From contig CAZIUL010000001.1 of assembly GCA_964542475.1 (NCBI GenBank), forward strand, positions 1-64,000: a stretch of 64,000 bases of DNA, read 5' to 3'. The notes below the pieces were generated by a model that had not been told where the DNA came from, ran no database searches, and saw only the letters and a list, made by a program, of their open reading frames with translations. The position numbers were made by a program, and so were the translations under genes. Below, piece after piece: positions 1 to 9,195 of this stretch (positions within the stretch are counted from its first letter, which is position 1; the number at the start of each line of letters is the position of its first letter). This DNA comes from CAZIUL01 sp964542475. GTDB taxonomy: Bacteria; Planctomycetota; B15-G4; CAYZWU01.

Positions 1-388
1 AAGGCCTTTTTTCTAGCCCTTACCTAATATAAAGCATGAATTATTCGGGCTAACCACTGCGCTTAACGAACCCAATCAATGCGTCCGATTTCGAACGGAG
101 CATCTAACAATTAAATCAGATGTAAGGACCTAACCGTCACTAATACCCCGTTCCATGGTTTCGTGTGATGAATAGCATATTAGATGCCAATATTGGATTG
201 TGACATAAAGGCTGGATATGCAAAAGGTTAGACAATCGTTGGGCGGGGTGCAGAAGGGAAAACGGTCTTAACCCAGGTTATTTGATTTATTGATGGATCA
301 CGAGTAAGTTATTTACATTGATATGATTATGTTAATGTCAGCCGGTTGTCACTGTATGACCGATGTCATATTCCTTTTTTTTGTATTC
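1..388. other. Non-coding left flank
   Basis: AT-rich sequence between the window edge and the stop codon of the first gene, which is read leftward. Several short open frames exist but none has a good ribosome-binding site or a protein-like composition. I see no convincing terminator or promoter here. Confidence 0.5.
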
Positions 389-1357
389 TCAAATGGGAAC
401 CGGCCAGAGAAACCTGTTGTGCTTGATGAAGTATACCACCTGTTCGACGCTCTGGGATGCCTTGCGTTCCACAGCTTCTATCGTGTTGAACGCGTTATGC
501 GGTGTAAAGATAACGTTCGGCAGTCCGGAGAGTTTCATGGTCGCCTCGATCTCGCTTTTCTCGGATTGAACTCCGTTGCGAAGAGAGGCTGCCAGGCAGC
601 TTTCATTCTCGAACACATCAATGCCAATACCGCTGATGTGTCCGTTTTCCACGAGAAAGAGCAGGTCTTTGGATGGTGAAAGCTCGCCCCGCGCGATGTT
701 GATGAATATTGCGCCGCGCTTTGCCTTGAGCAGCCGATCGCGGTGGAAGTAAGCCGTGTTCTCAGGTGTCAGGTTCATGGCGCAGACGATGATGTCAGCA
801 TTTGCGAGTGCTTCATTGATGTGAGCATAGTTCAGGAAGGTGTGGCGTTCAACGATGTCAACACCGAGCACCTTCATTTCGAGCCCGATGCCGATCTTAG
901 CCACTTCCGAGCCGATGTTGCCCACGCCCACTACTGCCAGTGTTTTTCCCCTGCACTCGGCGCCTGATAAACCGTCGCGTACGAAGGAAAGAAACTGTTT
1001 CTGCTGGGCGGGCATTTTTCTTAGAAGCATCATCCACATGAGCATGGCTTGTTCAGCCACTGCCCTGCTGCAGTATAAGGGAAGGTGTCCGCACGAAAGG
1101 TCCTTTCCCGCCTTGTCGATGTACCTGCTCATGTGGTCGTAGCCCGTGCTCCGCGACAGTATCCCTGACAACCCGTATGCCCAGCCCGGCGGGATCACAG
1201 ACTGTGTTCTGACGCTTATGATTTTAGAAGGCGGATCGATATCTCCTGTTTCCTGCACGGTTTTGCCCGTGAATCCGGCTGTCAAGCCTGAGGGTAGAAG
1301 GCGTTTCAGGGCGGCAGCTTCTTCCTCGAACGCCTCATAAAAGAAAACGCTGTGCAT
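389..1357 (-). CDS. D-isomer-specific 2-hydroxyacid dehydrogenase
   Basis: A 322-residue NAD-dependent oxidoreductase of the D-2-hydroxyacid dehydrogenase family, which interconverts 2-keto acids and D-2-hydroxy acids in the cytoplasm. The nucleotide-binding Rossmann motif VVGVGNIGSEVA is followed by the family landmarks INIARGE (catalytic Arg region), a GIGIDVFE segment (catalytic Glu region) and FTPHNAF near the C-terminus with the catalytic His. The open frame runs further upstream, but the ATG at 1357 is preceded by GGAG at 8-nt spacing and begins directly with the substrate domain, so I chose it. The gene is divergent from pgi. The exact substrate (lactate, phosphoglycerate, glyoxylate and so on) cannot be read from sequence. 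The N-terminal half is poorly conserved, which argues against a textbook SerA. Confidence 0.88.
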   Translation of the reverse strand: MHSVFFYEAFEEEAAALKRLLPSGLTAGFTGKTVQETGDIDPPSKIISVRTQSVIPPGWAYGLSGILSRSTGYDHMSRYIDKAGKDLSCGHLPLYCSRAVAEQAMLMWMMLLRKMPAQQKQFLSFVRDGLSGAECRGKTLAVVGVGNIGSEVAKIGIGLEMKVLGVDIVERHTFLNYAHINEALANADIIVCAMNLTPENTAYFHRDRLLKAKRGAIFINIARGELSPSKDLLFLVENGHISGIGIDVFENESCLAASLRNGVQSEKSEIEATMKLSGLPNVIFTPHNAFNTIEAVERKASQSVEQVVYFIKHNRFLWPVPI

Positions 1358-1635
1358 GACGGTTTCTCCGGGAGGAGTGGCCGGTCTTTTTGTTTTCAAG
1401 ATGCGGCCACCGCCTCGATTTTGTTGCACCTGGCTTTGCAGGAAGATATGGATCAAGAGCAAGAAAAAATAAGGGGTCAAAGAGACGGAAATGTTATGAA
1501 AGCTACACCTTCAAAACAACTTTATTTTGTTTACGGTATTGTATGATGTCCGGTTTAGGTTTGTTGATGCCGGCTGGTAAGTTTCGATAATGAACTTCAG
1601 TTGTGGAAAGCGAACATTCCCTGAAGGAGGACGAG

Positions 1636-3306
1636 ATGATCAAGGAAGCGCCGCTCGAGGAAACCCCTGAATGGAAAGATCTCTATAACCACTGCAGCGA
1701 GGTCAGGGATCTGCATCTTCGAGAGCTGTTTGCGCGCGATCCGGATCGTTTCGAGAGGTTCTCCCTTGTTTTCGAGGGGATGCTGATCGATTTCTCGAAG
1801 AACAATATCACGAATGAAACGTTGGGCCTGTTGATAAGGCTGGCGCGGGCCTCGGAAGTCGAGAAGGCAAGGGATGCCATGTTCAACGGGAAGCCCATCA
1901 ACTGGACCGAGAACCGGCCTGTGCTGCACGCCGCCCTGAGAAACCGTTCCGGCGAGCCGGTGATCATTGACGGACAGGATGTGATGCCGGGAATCCAATC
2001 CTCGCTCGAGAAGGTGAAGGAGTTTTCCGATAGAGTTCGTTCAGGAAAATGGAAGGGCGCCACGGGCAAGAGCATCCGAACTGTCATTCATGTGGGGACC
2101 GGAGGCTCGTCGCTGGGCCCGGTAATGATCACGGAAGCTCTCTATCCGTATTCCGAGGGGGGGGTGTCCGTGAGGTTCGTCTCCAATGTGGACGCCTCCG
2201 ACTTTCATAAAAACACCAAGGATCTCAACCCTGAAGAGACGCTGTTTGTAATCGCGTCCAAGTCGTTCGCCACCCAGGAAACCGTGACCATCCACTCTTC
2301 GGCAAAGAGGTGGCTGCTGCGCGGATTGGGGAGCGGGGAAGGTCTGGAGAATCATTTTGTGGCGTTGACTTCAAGAAAGGAGCTGGCAACAGCCTCGGGC
2401 ATTGATCAGGACAACATCTTGGAGTTCTGGGATTGGGTGGGCGGCAGGTATTCATGGGCTTCAGCGATCGGCCTGCCCATAGCCTGCAACATCGGCCACG
2501 AGAACTTCGTCGAGGTTCTCGAAGGCGCGCATGCCATGGACAGACACTTCAAAGAAGCGCCGCTGGAGGAAAACATCCCGGTCATCCTCGCGCTTCTCGG
2601 CATCTGGTACAACGATTTTTTCGGCGCTGCGAGCCATGCCATCATTCCGTACGACAAATACCTTCACAGGTTCACCGCTTACTTTCAGCAGGCGGACATG
2701 GAGAGCAACGGCAAGCAGGTAGACCGCGACGGCAACAAGGTCGGATACCAGACAGGACCCATCGTGTGGGGAGAGCCGGGCACCGATGTACAGCACTCGT
2801 TTTTTCAGCTGCTTCACCAGGGTACCAAGCTTGTTCCCGCTGACTTCATCGGCTGTGTCAACTCACAGAACAAGATAGGCGACCACCACGAAAAGCTCAT
2901 GGCGAACTTCTTCGCCCAGTCAGAGGCGCTCATGTCCGGAAGATCCGAGGAGGAAGCGAAGGCGGAGCTGATTGTCGACGGCATGGAAGCAGAAGAGGCG
3001 GACAGGCTGCTGCCCCACAAGGTTTTCGAAGGCAACCGGCCGACCAACACGATTCTCATTAACAAGCTGACGCCGCGGGCCCTGGGCAGCCTGATCGCCA
3101 TGTACGAGATGAAGATCTTTGTCCAGGGAGCGATCTGGAGAATAAACAGCTTTGACCAGTGGGGGGTCGAACTCGGCAAGGTGCTTGCGAAAACGATCCT
3201 GGCTGAGGAGTACGATCTGATAGCCGGTAAAAAGGTCGACCTTGCCAATCACGATTCGTCCACGAGAGGGCTTCTCAACCATTTCATGGCCAAGCGGGAT
3301 GCGTAG
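1636..3306 (+). CDS. pgi: Glucose-6-phosphate isomerase
   Basis: Interconverts glucose 6-phosphate and fructose 6-phosphate in the cytoplasm, the entry step of glycolysis for sugars freed by the galactosidase/galactokinase genes in this window. The 556-residue length is usual for the long (E. coli-type) PGI class. The phosphate-binding GTGGSSLGP lies near residue 154. PGI signature 1 (WVGGRYSWASAIG) is near residue 268 and signature 2 (NSFDQWGVELGK) near residue 515, each with the expected catalytic residues. A GTG at 1603 is in frame, but the ATG at 1636 has a near-perfect AAGGAGG five bases upstream and is the likely start. The gene stands alone, with about 390 non-coding bases after it. 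Confidence 0.96.
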   Translation: MIKEAPLEETPEWKDLYNHCSEVRDLHLRELFARDPDRFERFSLVFEGMLIDFSKNNITNETLGLLIRLARASEVEKARDAMFNGKPINWTENRPVLHAALRNRSGEPVIIDGQDVMPGIQSSLEKVKEFSDRVRSGKWKGATGKSIRTVIHVGTGGSSLGPVMITEALYPYSEGGVSVRFVSNVDASDFHKNTKDLNPEETLFVIASKSFATQETVTIHSSAKRWLLRGLGSGEGLENHFVALTSRKELATASGIDQDNILEFWDWVGGRYSWASAIGLPIACNIGHENFVEVLEGAHAMDRHFKEAPLEENIPVILALLGIWYNDFFGAASHAIIPYDKYLHRFTAYFQQADMESNGKQVDRDGNKVGYQTGPIVWGEPGTDVQHSFFQLLHQGTKLVPADFIGCVNSQNKIGDHHEKLMANFFAQSEALMSGRSEEEAKAELIVDGMEAEEADRLLPHKVFEGNRPTNTILINKLTPRALGSLIAMYEMKIFVQGAIWRINSFDQWGVELGKVLAKTILAEEYDLIAGKKVDLANHDSSTRGLLNHFMAKRDA

Positions 3307-3474
3307 TGGGGAGCTGTGGCTGTTTCAAATGATTTTTTTTCTTATGGCGAAGCCGTTTCTCGCGCCGCGGCACGAGAAAATGAGCGCTGGGGGCATGTTG
3401 CGGAAGACGAAATCCGTATCGATTTCGCGGAAGTACCTCTTCAGGATCTTGTTCAGCCGGATTTGATTTAAACG

Positions 3475-3502
3475 TTGCGTTACTTTATGGGCGTGGTATA
3501 AT
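3475..3502 (+). promoter_or_regulatory. Predicted sigma70-type promoter for the C25 peptidase gene
   Basis: TTGCGT at 3475-3480, a 16-base spacer, then a perfect TATAAT at 3497-3502. It lies in the otherwise featureless 3307-3699 spacer and points at the gene starting at 3700, implying a leader of roughly 190 bases. Prediction from consensus only. Confidence 0.4.
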
Positions 3503-3699
3503 ATTTGACAAAGCCACGAAGCAACTACTCATTCCGCTTAGATTTGGCAGGCTTGAGAACGAATGCATGCCTTATACTTTGAGCACCTCATCGATTCCTG
3601 GCACGGCATTTTTTATTAGCGATCTGATTTGCTGCCGGATTTCCCGCTTCCGACAGATGGGCACCCACACCCATTTTTATTATTAATGGAGCCAAAACC

Positions 3700-6210
3700 A
3701 TGAGGAACACGAAACTGCCGCGATTTTTCATGATCTCAATGATCCTGTGCGTAGGCGTCTCGGTTTTCATTCAGGAAAGCCAATGTTCGCCTTCCCCTTT
3801 GCCGCCGTGGGATGAGGATGGAGGATACACTTACGATTATTCCAAGGTGAGACAGCTTGAATTGATGGGCTCTGACGAGCTTGGAACGTTCCAGGATTAC
3901 ATGGCCCGCAGGGGAGCTGTTCCTCCGTTCAAGGCTGATTATATGTATTCGAGCGGCAACGCCGGAAACCGCGCGCCTGTTGCGCTTGTTCTCGTCAATT
4001 CAGGGCTTTACTCGAGCATCCAGACGAACCTGAACATCTACGTTGGTGACCTCGAGGACGACGGGTACCAGGTCGAGGTTTATCAGACGACAGGCGGAGA
4101 TGACGAAGACCTGAAAGATTTCATCCTGAACCACTCGACCAACCTGGCCGGGTGTGTTCTTGTGGGGGATCATGCCGTGGCCTGGTACGATTACAACGGC
4201 GACCAGTTCCCCTGCGATTTGTATTTCATGGAGCTCGACGGGACCTGGACGGACAGCAACGGCGACGGCGTATGGGACGGGCTGTCCGCCGGGAGCGGTG
4301 ACCAGGGCCCCGAGATCTACATCGGTCACATCGACGCATCCATGATGAACGGCAACGAGGTCGCGCTTACCAACGACTACTTCGTAAAGAACCATGCTTA
4401 CAGGCAAAACCTGATACCTTTGCCTGATTATGCGTTGAGCTACACCGAGGACGATTGGGTCTCGTACATGGACATACGGACCGACATCAAGTACGCCTAC
4501 CCCAATTTTGATGACATCCCCGGGCCTGCCACCAACCGCGACGACTACGTTGACAACAGGGTTCCCAATCCCGCATACGAGTTTATTCAGCTCTGCTGCC
4601 ATTCGTCGCAGTTTGCACACTACTTCACTCGTGGCGGGCTGGCATACAACACGGAGATCAAGGCAGCGGTGCCGCATGCCATGTTCTACAACCTTTTCTG
4701 CTGCAGCACTCTTCGGTTCACCGAACCGGATTTCCTTGGGGGCGCTTACATCTACAATTCGAGCGACACCAGTGTCGCGGTGATTGGCAGCACCAAGAGC
4801 GGATCGATGCTGGTTTTTGCGGCTTTTTACCAGCCGTTCTCGCAGCACGAGACGTTTGGTGAATCGTTCCGCCAGTGGTTCAACTACCTCGCCCCGTACT
4901 CGGGGAGCGAGATATCGTGGCACTTTGGAATGACCATTGCCGGTGACCCGTTTCTTGCCAAGAAGAGTTCTCCTCTTGTCATGAGCGTGGAAGGTGAGCT
5001 GCCTTCGGGTTACCTGCCTCCCGGACCGGAGACGAAGCTGACGATCGAGATCAAGGATGGCACCCAGAACTACGTGCCCGGTTCAGGCATGCTCCACTAC
5101 CGTTTCGATCCGAACGATGTGTACGATGCCGTAGGGCTGACTTCGCTCGGCAACGATCTTTACGAGGCTGTTCTTCCGAACACGCGTCCCGGGGATGAAC
5201 CGGAGTTCTACTTCAGCGCTGAGGGAGACGGGGGAGCCACTATCTATTCGCCTTACGATGCTCCCAATAACGTTTATTCCTTTGGGCTGGGTTTCACCGA
5301 GACGGTGTTTGCAGATGATTTTGAGTCCGATCTTGGCTGGGTCGTGCAGAGCGAGAACATCACGACAGGTGAATGGGAGCGGGGCGATCCCAGCGGAACC
5401 GATGCTCAGCCGGAGGACGACCACTCAGCAGGCGGGACCATGTGCTATGTGACGGGAAAGGATGGCGGAAGCGTCGGCGACCATGACGTTGACGGCGGTC
5501 CGACAAGGCTCAGGTCACCGGCATTTGACCTTTCCCGAAGCGGCGAGGCCGTGGTGAGCTTCTACCTGTGGTTCTATCACACGGACTACGGGGGGCAGCA
5601 GCCTCTCGAGCTTCAGATAACGAACACGGGCGGCGGGCCCTGGACAAAGGTCGAAGACATAACGCACAGCCCCTCGTGGGTTTACAGGACGATCAAGGTG
5701 TCGGATTATGTTGCGCCCACTTCCGATGTGATGATTCGTCTTGTGGTGTCGGACAATCCCAACGATGATATCGTGGAGGCGCTGCTAGATGACTTCGAGG
5801 CAGCGACCATGGATTTCGATCCGACGCTCTGGGCGGATGCATACTCGATCCCCGTATCCGTGGGCAGCGTGATCGACTTCACGCTCGGAGCGGGTCCGGC
5901 CAATGCAAACAGGCCCTATATGTTGCTGGGATCTGTTTCAGGCACATCACCGGGTGTTCCACTCCCCGGCGGCGCTGTGTTGCCCATCAAGTGGGATATC
6001 CTGACCCACATCATATTGAGCTCTTTGGGTTCACCGGTTTTTGCTAATTTTACCGGTAACCTTGATGCGGAAGGCGAGGCAGTTGCAACGCTCGATACCT
6101 ACGGACCGCTCGATCCCGCGCTTGCAGGCATTACCGTTTACTTCGCCTACATGCTGGCCCCGAGCCCGTTCTACGCATCGAACTTCGTTCCTGTGACGTT
6201 GGATCCTTGA
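3700..6210 (+). CDS. Secreted gingipain-like (family C25) cysteine peptidase
   Basis: An 836-residue exported protein. A signal peptide (residues 1-29) precedes a caspase-fold C25-type domain at about 93-425. The proposed catalytic His is His301 (CCHSSQ) and the Cys is Cys334 or Cys335 (LFCCSTLRF), a spacing of 33-34 residues that matches the His211/Cys244 spacing known for RgpB. An Ig-like domain follows (about 427-530), then a jelly-roll-like domain (about 535-700), and finally the C-terminal module at 709-836 shared with three other proteins of this window. A recognisable C25 propeptide is missing, unlike the paralogue at 14259. GGAG sits 8 bases before the ATG. A predicted promoter lies at 3475. 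Specificity (Arg, Lys or other) cannot be told. It may act at the cell surface or outside the cell. Confidence 0.8.
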   Translation: MRNTKLPRFFMISMILCVGVSVFIQESQCSPSPLPPWDEDGGYTYDYSKVRQLELMGSDELGTFQDYMARRGAVPPFKADYMYSSGNAGNRAPVALVLVNSGLYSSIQTNLNIYVGDLEDDGYQVEVYQTTGGDDEDLKDFILNHSTNLAGCVLVGDHAVAWYDYNGDQFPCDLYFMELDGTWTDSNGDGVWDGLSAGSGDQGPEIYIGHIDASMMNGNEVALTNDYFVKNHAYRQNLIPLPDYALSYTEDDWVSYMDIRTDIKYAYPNFDDIPGPATNRDDYVDNRVPNPAYEFIQLCCHSSQFAHYFTRGGLAYNTEIKAAVPHAMFYNLFCCSTLRFTEPDFLGGAYIYNSSDTSVAVIGSTKSGSMLVFAAFYQPFSQHETFGESFRQWFNYLAPYSGSEISWHFGMTIAGDPFLAKKSSPLVMSVEGELPSGYLPPGPETKLTIEIKDGTQNYVPGSGMLHYRFDPNDVYDAVGLTSLGNDLYEAVLPNTRPGDEPEFYFSAEGDGGATIYSPYDAPNNVYSFGLGFTETVFADDFESDLGWVVQSENITTGEWERGDPSGTDAQPEDDHSAGGTMCYVTGKDGGSVGDHDVDGGPTRLRSPAFDLSRSGEAVVSFYLWFYHTDYGGQQPLELQITNTGGGPWTKVEDITHSPSWVYRTIKVSDYVAPTSDVMIRLVVSDNPNDDIVEALLDDFEAATMDFDPTLWADAYSIPVSVGSVIDFTLGAGPANANRPYMLLGSVSGTSPGVPLPGGAVLPIKWDILTHIILSSLGSPVFANFTGNLDAEGEAVATLDTYGPLDPALAGITVYFAYMLAPSPFYASNFVPVTLDP

Positions 6211-6248
6211 TGCAAAAGGAGTGACAAAGCTGTTTTCAGCAACCAGCA

Positions 6249-6281
6249 GGGGCGCGGTAAGTCAGAAAGCCGCGCCCCTTT
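6249..6281. terminator. Rho-independent terminator between convergent genes
   Basis: Perfect 9-bp stem GGGGCGCGG (6249-6257) pairing with CCGCGCCCC (6270-6278), a 12-base loop, and TTT directly after on the + strand. It lies between the C25 gene and the convergent desulfurase gene. The U-run is short, so efficiency on either strand is uncertain. Confidence 0.65.
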
Positions 6282-6282
6282 A

Positions 6283-7413
6283 TCATTTAATCCTCTTGAC
6301 CGCTGCTGACACAGCCTTGACAGCTCGGCCTATCTCTTCGCTTGTGGTCATTTTTCCAACGGAGAATCGGACCGTGCCCATGGCGTACTCGGCGGGAACT
6401 GCCATTGCTTGCAGCACGTGCGACAGGTGTACCTCGCCCGAGTGACACGCTGCGCCCGGGGATGCGGCGATTTCAGGCGTATCATCCAGAAGCGAGTTTG
6501 CCTGGATGTGCTGGAAGCTCAAGGACAGTGTGTTCGGGAGGCGTTTTTCCGGGTGCCCGTTCAGCCTCATCTCACCGATGTTGTTTTTAAGTCCCGCGTG
6601 CAAGAGCTCGCGCATTGCAGTCATGTGCCTTGCATTCTTCTCCAGGTCGCGCGAGATCAGTTCACACGCCTTTCCGAGCCCCACGATTTCGAGCACGTTC
6701 TCGGTTCCGGCTCGGCGCCCGTTTTCGTGTCCGGCACCGTGCATGAGCTTGTCAAGCTTTACACCTTCGCGGATATAGAGCGCGCCCACTCCTTTCGGCG
6801 CATAGATCTTGTGCCCGGCAACGGAGAGAAGGTCCACATTCAAATCATGCACAAGCGTCGGGATTTTTCCCAGCGACTGGGCCGCATCAGTGTGCATGAT
6901 GATCCCCCTGTCTTGGGCGATCCTGCCTATCTCGGCGATCGGCTGCACGGATCCCACCTCGTTGTTGGCGTGCATGACTGTGATCAGCACGGTGTGCTCG
7001 GTGATTGCGTTTTCCAGCTCAGCCGCGCTGACGAGGCCGTGCTCATCCACGGGCAGGCGGGTGGTTTCAAAACCGTGTTTCTCGAGAAAGTCGCAGACCT
7101 CGATGACCGCTGGGTGCTCGACCGCCGAGGTGATGATATGCCTGCCCTTGTCCTTTAGCGCGAGCGCAGCACCGATTATGGCGTGGTTGTTGGATTCCGT
7201 GCCGCCGCTAGTGAACACTATCTCTCCGGGCACGCACCCGATAGCTCCGGCGACCTGTTCCCTCGCTTTGTCAACGGCACGCTTGGTCTGCACGCCGTAG
7301 GGATGTGCGCTCGATGGGTTGCCGAACAGCTCCTCCAGAAAAGGCCGCATGGCATCCGCGACATCCGGCGCAATGGGGGTTGTTGCGTTGTAGTCCAGGT
7401 AGATCGGTTTCAT
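6283..7413 (-). CDS. Cysteine desulfurase / selenocysteine lyase-like PLP enzyme
   Basis: A class-V aminotransferase-fold PLP enzyme of 376 residues that removes sulfur (or selenium) from cysteine (or selenocysteine) as an enzyme-bound persulfide. The N-terminus IYLDYNATTPIAP, the HTDAAQS His and the PLP-lysine motif AGHKIYAPKG are all present. The active-site loop reads SPGAACHSG, with Cys followed by His. That resembles the GAACHS loop of selenocysteine lyases and some NifS-like proteins rather than the usual SACTSG of IscS. An ATG at 7413 with AAGGA upstream fits the known N-terminus; the open frame continues further but without homology. No iscU or other Fe-S assembly gene is adjacent. 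Whether it serves Fe-S assembly, tRNA thiolation or selenium handling is open; see the candidate selenoprotein at 22997-23791. Confidence 0.88.
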   Translation of the reverse strand: MKPIYLDYNATTPIAPDVADAMRPFLEELFGNPSSAHPYGVQTKRAVDKAREQVAGAIGCVPGEIVFTSGGTESNNHAIIGAALALKDKGRHIITSAVEHPAVIEVCDFLEKHGFETTRLPVDEHGLVSAAELENAITEHTVLITVMHANNEVGSVQPIAEIGRIAQDRGIIMHTDAAQSLGKIPTLVHDLNVDLLSVAGHKIYAPKGVGALYIREGVKLDKLMHGAGHENGRRAGTENVLEIVGLGKACELISRDLEKNARHMTAMRELLHAGLKNNIGEMRLNGHPEKRLPNTLSLSFQHIQANSLLDDTPEIAASPGAACHSGEVHLSHVLQAMAVPAEYAMGTVRFSVGKMTTSEEIGRAVKAVSAAVKRIK

Positions 7414-7555
7414 GGTATTGTTCCTTGATTTTACATCGGGCCTGTTGCTCTCCGGTATTACGGTTGTGAAACGGATGCGGAGAATATACCATCCTGGTTC
7501 GATGAAACAAATGAACCACGGATCGGAAGCAAACAAAATCGAGGTCACACAAACA

Positions 7556-8773
7556 ATGAACAGGCGCACATTCATCAAGAGGTCTGCCTTGACAGTGATA
7601 GGCACGCAGTTGCCGGCTGCCGCGCTTCTCGCTCAAGGGGACGAGAAGGAGAAGGAGAAGGGATCGGTGAAGACGCAGGAAGGCGGTATGCTCTACCGCA
7701 GTCTCGGTAAAACCGGATTGAAGCTTTCCGAGATCAGCCTGGGAGGCAGTCCTGTGCCGCCGGAGCCTGTCTTTGTGAAGGCCTTGGAAATGGGCGTCAA
7801 CTACATTGACACCTCCTCGTCCTACATGAACGGCAACAGCGAGCGAATGATCGGCAAGCTCATCAAGGGGAAGAGGGACAGGTTTCACGTTGCCACCAAG
7901 GTTCACACGGGCAGGAAGGGAAGGAGCAGAAAGGAGCTGATCCTCGAGGCCGAAGGAAGCCTGGCCCGCCTCGGCTCGGACTACGTCGATATTATGCTCG
8001 TACACGGTGCGTCGAGTCCCGAGATCCTTGCCGATGAGGAGGTACTTGCCGCGTTCGAAAAGTTGAAAAAAGACGGAAAGATAAGATTTACAGGCGCTTC
8101 CTGTCACAGGGACCCGGTAAAAGTGCTTTCACCCGCGATCGAAAGCGGACTCTACGACATGGTCACCATCGGGTACAACGCCTACTCGGGCATCGGTGTG
8201 AAAGATGGCGAAAAATACGATGACTACCTGGCCGTATCAGGGATCGAAAAAGTGATTTCCTTCGCACGAAAAAAAAACGTAGGCGTCATTGCCATGAAGA
8301 CCATGGCCGGCGGCGAGAGGCAAAACCTGAAGCGGTTCGAAACAGGAGGATCAAGCTTGGCTCAGGCCAAGCTGAAATGGGTTCTAGAAAACCGGGGCGT
8401 TTGTGCGATCATCACCGAGATGCTCAGCTTTGATGTGTTGAATGAGAACCTTTCGGTCAGCGGGAAGAGGATCTCTTCCAGGGAGAAGGAAGAGCTTGAA
8501 GAACACGTGAAAGCAACCTCAAGAGGTTATTGCAGGATGTGCGGCAGGTGCGCTTCAGCCTGCCCGTCCGGGATTAAAATCCCGGATATTCTGAGGTTCG
8601 CGGCGTATTACAACGGGTATGGCAAAAAACTGTCCGCAAGGCAGGCATATCGAAACCTCCCATCAAAACGAACAGTCAGCGGGTGCGAAAAATGCGGCCG
8701 ATGCGAGGCCGGCTGCCCATTTGAAGTGCGTGTTGTCGAGAAACTCGGTTATGCTCATGCCATGCTTGCTTAA
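7556..8773 (+). CDS. Tat-exported aldo/keto reductase with C-terminal 2[4Fe-4S] ferredoxin domain
   Basis: A 405-residue protein starting with a twin-arginine-type leader (MNRRTFIKRSA) and a hydrophobic stretch. The aldo/keto reductase barrel follows (about 45-310) with the family landmarks YIDTSSSY (catalytic Asp and Tyr region), VATKVH (Lys) and MLVHGA (His). The C-terminus carries two cysteine clusters, CRMCGRCASACP and CEKCGRCEAGCP, typical for two [4Fe-4S] centres. This suggests electron transfer from or to a partner instead of simple NAD(P)H chemistry. It is divergent from the desulfurase, and their promoters must lie within 7414-7555. The chosen ATG gives the Tat leader; GAGGT lies about 11 bases upstream. 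Substrate unknown. Iron-sulfur AKRs of this kind are common in anaerobes and PVC-type genomes. Confidence 0.85.
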   Translation: MNRRTFIKRSALTVIGTQLPAAALLAQGDEKEKEKGSVKTQEGGMLYRSLGKTGLKLSEISLGGSPVPPEPVFVKALEMGVNYIDTSSSYMNGNSERMIGKLIKGKRDRFHVATKVHTGRKGRSRKELILEAEGSLARLGSDYVDIMLVHGASSPEILADEEVLAAFEKLKKDGKIRFTGASCHRDPVKVLSPAIESGLYDMVTIGYNAYSGIGVKDGEKYDDYLAVSGIEKVISFARKKNVGVIAMKTMAGGERQNLKRFETGGSSLAQAKLKWVLENRGVCAIITEMLSFDVLNENLSVSGKRISSREKEELEEHVKATSRGYCRMCGRCASACPSGIKIPDILRFAAYYNGYGKKLSARQAYRNLPSKRTVSGCEKCGRCEAGCPFEVRVVEKLGYAHAMLA

Positions 8774-9195
8774 AAGTCCCTGTTATAAACGCGGGAGGTC
8801 TCAAATGAGATAACTCTATACTGAATAGGAAATAACGACAATTAATCACTTGAATATATATAAATTAAATTACATAATAAGCCATATCAGAAACATGAAT
8901 ATTCTTGTTTTTTTTTCACAGCCCCTAGAATATCCTTACTGAATGTTCCTGATTGCTGGGTAGATATATAAACCAATGTTGAAATGTGGCATTTTGATGT
9001 CACAGTTGCTGTTATCTGTTGTTCCTGCAGCTGTTTCGATGATGACCGGGCCACTGTCTGCTGAAGGCAGGTGTTCCTGCTTTTATAGCTCAAACCCGGC
9101 CATTTTAGAGTTTATTATTAGATCCGGATGCGTAAGATAAAAGAATCGAGCAAAGACACAAACGCAAGCTAGGTTTTTTTGAGAAGGAGTTAATC
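8774..9195. other. AT-rich intergenic region
   Basis: About 420 bases, AT-rich at 8810-8900. I find no protein-like frame with a ribosome-binding site and no clear terminator hairpin after the aldo/keto reductase. A promoter for the gene at 9196 is expected here, but no pair of boxes stands out. AGGAG at about 9185 is the ribosome-binding site of the next gene. Confidence 0.5.

Noticed and set aside
4000..4923. A 307-codon open frame antisense to the first C25 gene (and a similar one at 15339-16025)
   Set aside because: The opposite frame has intact signal peptide and catalytic motifs; the antisense products are Val/Gly/Arg-rich without motifs.
8887..9093. A 68-codon minus-strand frame in the AT-rich spacer
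   Set aside because: Low-complexity composition and no ribosome-binding site.
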